DNA of 6,286 nucleotides from contig USET01000060.1 of NCBI GenBank assembly GCA_900553765.1, forward strand, positions 1 to 6,286, written 5' to 3'. The stretch comes from an uncultured Mycoplasmatota bacterium. GTDB lineage: Bacteria > Bacillota_I > Bacilli_A > RF39 > UBA660. A program made the position numbers and the translations under genes. Shown piece after piece: positions 5,313 to 6,286 of this stretch. The notes under the pieces were generated by a model, which saw nothing but the letters and a program-made list of their open reading frames with translations, was not told the origin of the DNA and did not search any database. How positions within the stretch are numbered: position 1 is the stretch's first letter; the number at the start of each line of letters is the position of its first letter.

Positions 5313-5330
5313 CTTTCTCACCTCTATTAG

Positions 5331-5359
5331 AAGTTTGTACCAAAGAAGATGTTTTATAC
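5331..5359 (-). promoter_or_regulatory. Possible sigma-F promoter of the spoIIQ-type gene
   Basis: On the minus strand GTATA (5355-5359) fits the sigma-F/G -35 consensus GYWTA completely. GTACAAACTT (5331-5340) fits the main positions of the -10 consensus GGnnAnAnTW, apart from the second G. The spacer is 14 bp, a little shorter than usual. Known sigma-F control of spoIIQ in Bacillus makes this attractive, but the match is imperfect. Confidence 0.35.
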
Positions 5360-5367
5360 AACTTTTT

Positions 5368-6286
5368 TTACTTTTTTTTGATTTGAACTCCTTGATAGTA
5401 ATGTTTTAAAATTTGATCGTATGTAGAACCTTTTAAAGCCATTGCCTGTGCTCCATATTGACTCATTCCAACGCCATGTCCATATCCTTTCGTCGTCATA
5501 TGAATATTACTGCCAATCTGTTCGAATGTAAAAAACGTCGAACGTAAACCTAATTTCGATGAAATATCACTTGCTTTTAAGACAGTTCCATCGATATTTA
5601 CTTCCTTCACTCTTCCCGTACTCGTTTGCTTTGTAACTTGAAATTGAACTGTTTCTTTATAAGGTAACCCTAACTTTTGATAGAAATCATGTACGCTAAA
5701 TTGATAATCCTGTTGGAATACTGGTGAAACTTCTTGATCCCAAGATGAATCTACACTTCTTAAATAAGGAAGTGCACTCTGAAATACTTCTTCACTATTT
5801 TCCGTTTTCCCTGCACTTGTCGAAAAGAAGAAAGCTTGTGCAACTTTTCCATCGTATTCTAAATATTCACCCTTCGTTTCATTTACTGCGCTTTCTATAA
5901 TTTTCATTTTTTCATCGTACTGATCTTTCCATTTTTCCTTTAACTGTGCATCATCCATATATACTTGATTACTTACTGTATCTACGACATCATAATCAGT
6001 TGCGGTATTATCTTCTATCTTCTTCATAGCATAACTGCGAGCTGCGACTGCTTGCGCTTTTAATGCTTCTATATGAAAACTGGTTGGAACTTCTCCTGCT
6101 AATACACCTTTGACATATTCTTCGAATGGAACTGTATCAATTTGACCTGTCGTTTCTCTTTTTATCCGAACCATATCTTGTTTATTGGTATCGTAGGAAA
6201 AAAGAAGTGTATTGTTTTTCACCAAAATCGTTATAACTAAAAAAGGGACTAAAATAACTATTACTGTTAATAACATTATTTGTTTC
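5368..6286 (-). CDS. spoIID: Stage II sporulation protein SpoIID, lacking its N-terminal codons
   Basis: Membrane-anchored peptidoglycan lytic transglycosylase that, with SpoIIM and SpoIIP, drives engulfment of the forespore. Numbered from the ATG at 6276 there are 302 residues: membrane anchor (2-20), then the SpoIID/LytB domain from about 36. Visible motifs: FEEYVKGVLAGEVP (51-64) with the presumed catalytic Glu62, EALKAQAVAARSYA (70-83), FFFSTSAGKTENSEEVF (149-165) and the conserved C-terminal GYGHGVGMSQYGAQAMA (264-280). There is no cysteine, so the Cys-containing zinc site described for the Clostridioides difficile enzyme is not conserved. The reading frame stays open upstream of 6276 (codons Lys-Gln-Ile) with no ribosome binding site, and SpoIID proteins commonly begin with a Lys/Gln stretch before the anchor; the true start therefore probably lies just beyond the right edge. 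spoIIQ begins 55 bases downstream. Confidence 0.94.
   Translation of the reverse strand, partial: KQIMLLTVIVILVPFLVITILVKNNTLLFSYDTNKQDMVRIKRETTGQIDTVPFEEYVKGVLAGEVPTSFHIEALKAQAVAARSYAMKKIEDNTATDYDVVDTVSNQVYMDDAQLKEKWKDQYDEKMKIIESAVNETKGEYLEYDGKVAQAFFFSTSAGKTENSEEVFQSALPYLRSVDSSWDQEVSPVFQQDYQFSVHDFYQKLGLPYKETVQFQVTKQTSTGRVKEVNIDGTVLKASDISSKLGLRSTFFTFEQIGSNIHMTTKGYGHGVGMSQYGAQAMALKGSTYDQILKHYYQGVQIKKK

Noticed and set aside
6274..6276. ATG at 6276 as the true start of spoIID
   Set aside because: The frame continues upstream to the window edge, no ribosome binding site precedes it, and starting here would place the membrane helix at residue 2; a start a few codons further upstream is more likely.
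1..6286. Search for CRISPR arrays, tRNA/rRNA genes, insertion sequence ends, toxin-antitoxin pairs or defence genes
   Set aside because: No regularly spaced repeats, RNA gene signatures or transposase motifs were seen. The XRE gene has no adjacent toxin-like frame, so it was not called an antitoxin.

Overview
The window is chromosomal DNA from a low-GC, endospore-forming Firmicute. The evidence is AT-rich coding DNA, A/T-ending codons, SD-led starts and a recognisable sporulation block (spoIID, a spoIIQ-type gene, spoIIID and mbl) in the order known from Bacillus subtilis. Short SpoIIQ and SpoIIID versions and a TagO/WecA-type gene next door would suit the Bacilli/Erysipelotrichia side of the phylum. 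That placement is inference; no rRNA or tRNA gene is present to test it.

Layout from left to right: the 5' two-fifths or so of typA/bipA (minus strand, runs off the left edge); a 154-bp divergent intergenic region with promoters for typA and for a small XRE-type regulator; the regulator itself (the only plus-strand gene), converging on a YetF/DUF421 membrane-protein gene; a TagO/WecA-type lipid-carrier sugar-1-phosphate transferase; mbl (MreB family); spoIIID; a spoIIQ-type LytM-domain gene; and spoIID (minus strand, N-terminus beyond the right edge). There is no gene-free stretch over 300 bases. Four gene ends have hairpin-plus-T-run terminators that overlap the stop codon or last codons.

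SpoIID and SpoIIQ act around the engulfing membranes, SpoIIID is a mother-cell transcription factor, and Mbl and TagO serve cell-wall elongation and cell-envelope polymer synthesis. The compact regulation is notable. Three promoters contain the same extended -10 word TGATATAAT, one of them using the spoIIID stop codon as its TGN element. The spoIIID ribosome binding site lies in a perfect 7-bp inverted repeat that could silence read-through RNA from spoIIQ.

I see no phage, insertion sequence, CRISPR array or clearly new multi-gene system. The observations most worth checking are the spoIIID leader, an abrupt codon-usage change inside typA, the loss of two zinc ligands in the SpoIIQ-type protein, and an 8-bp word shared by the typA and XRE promoters.
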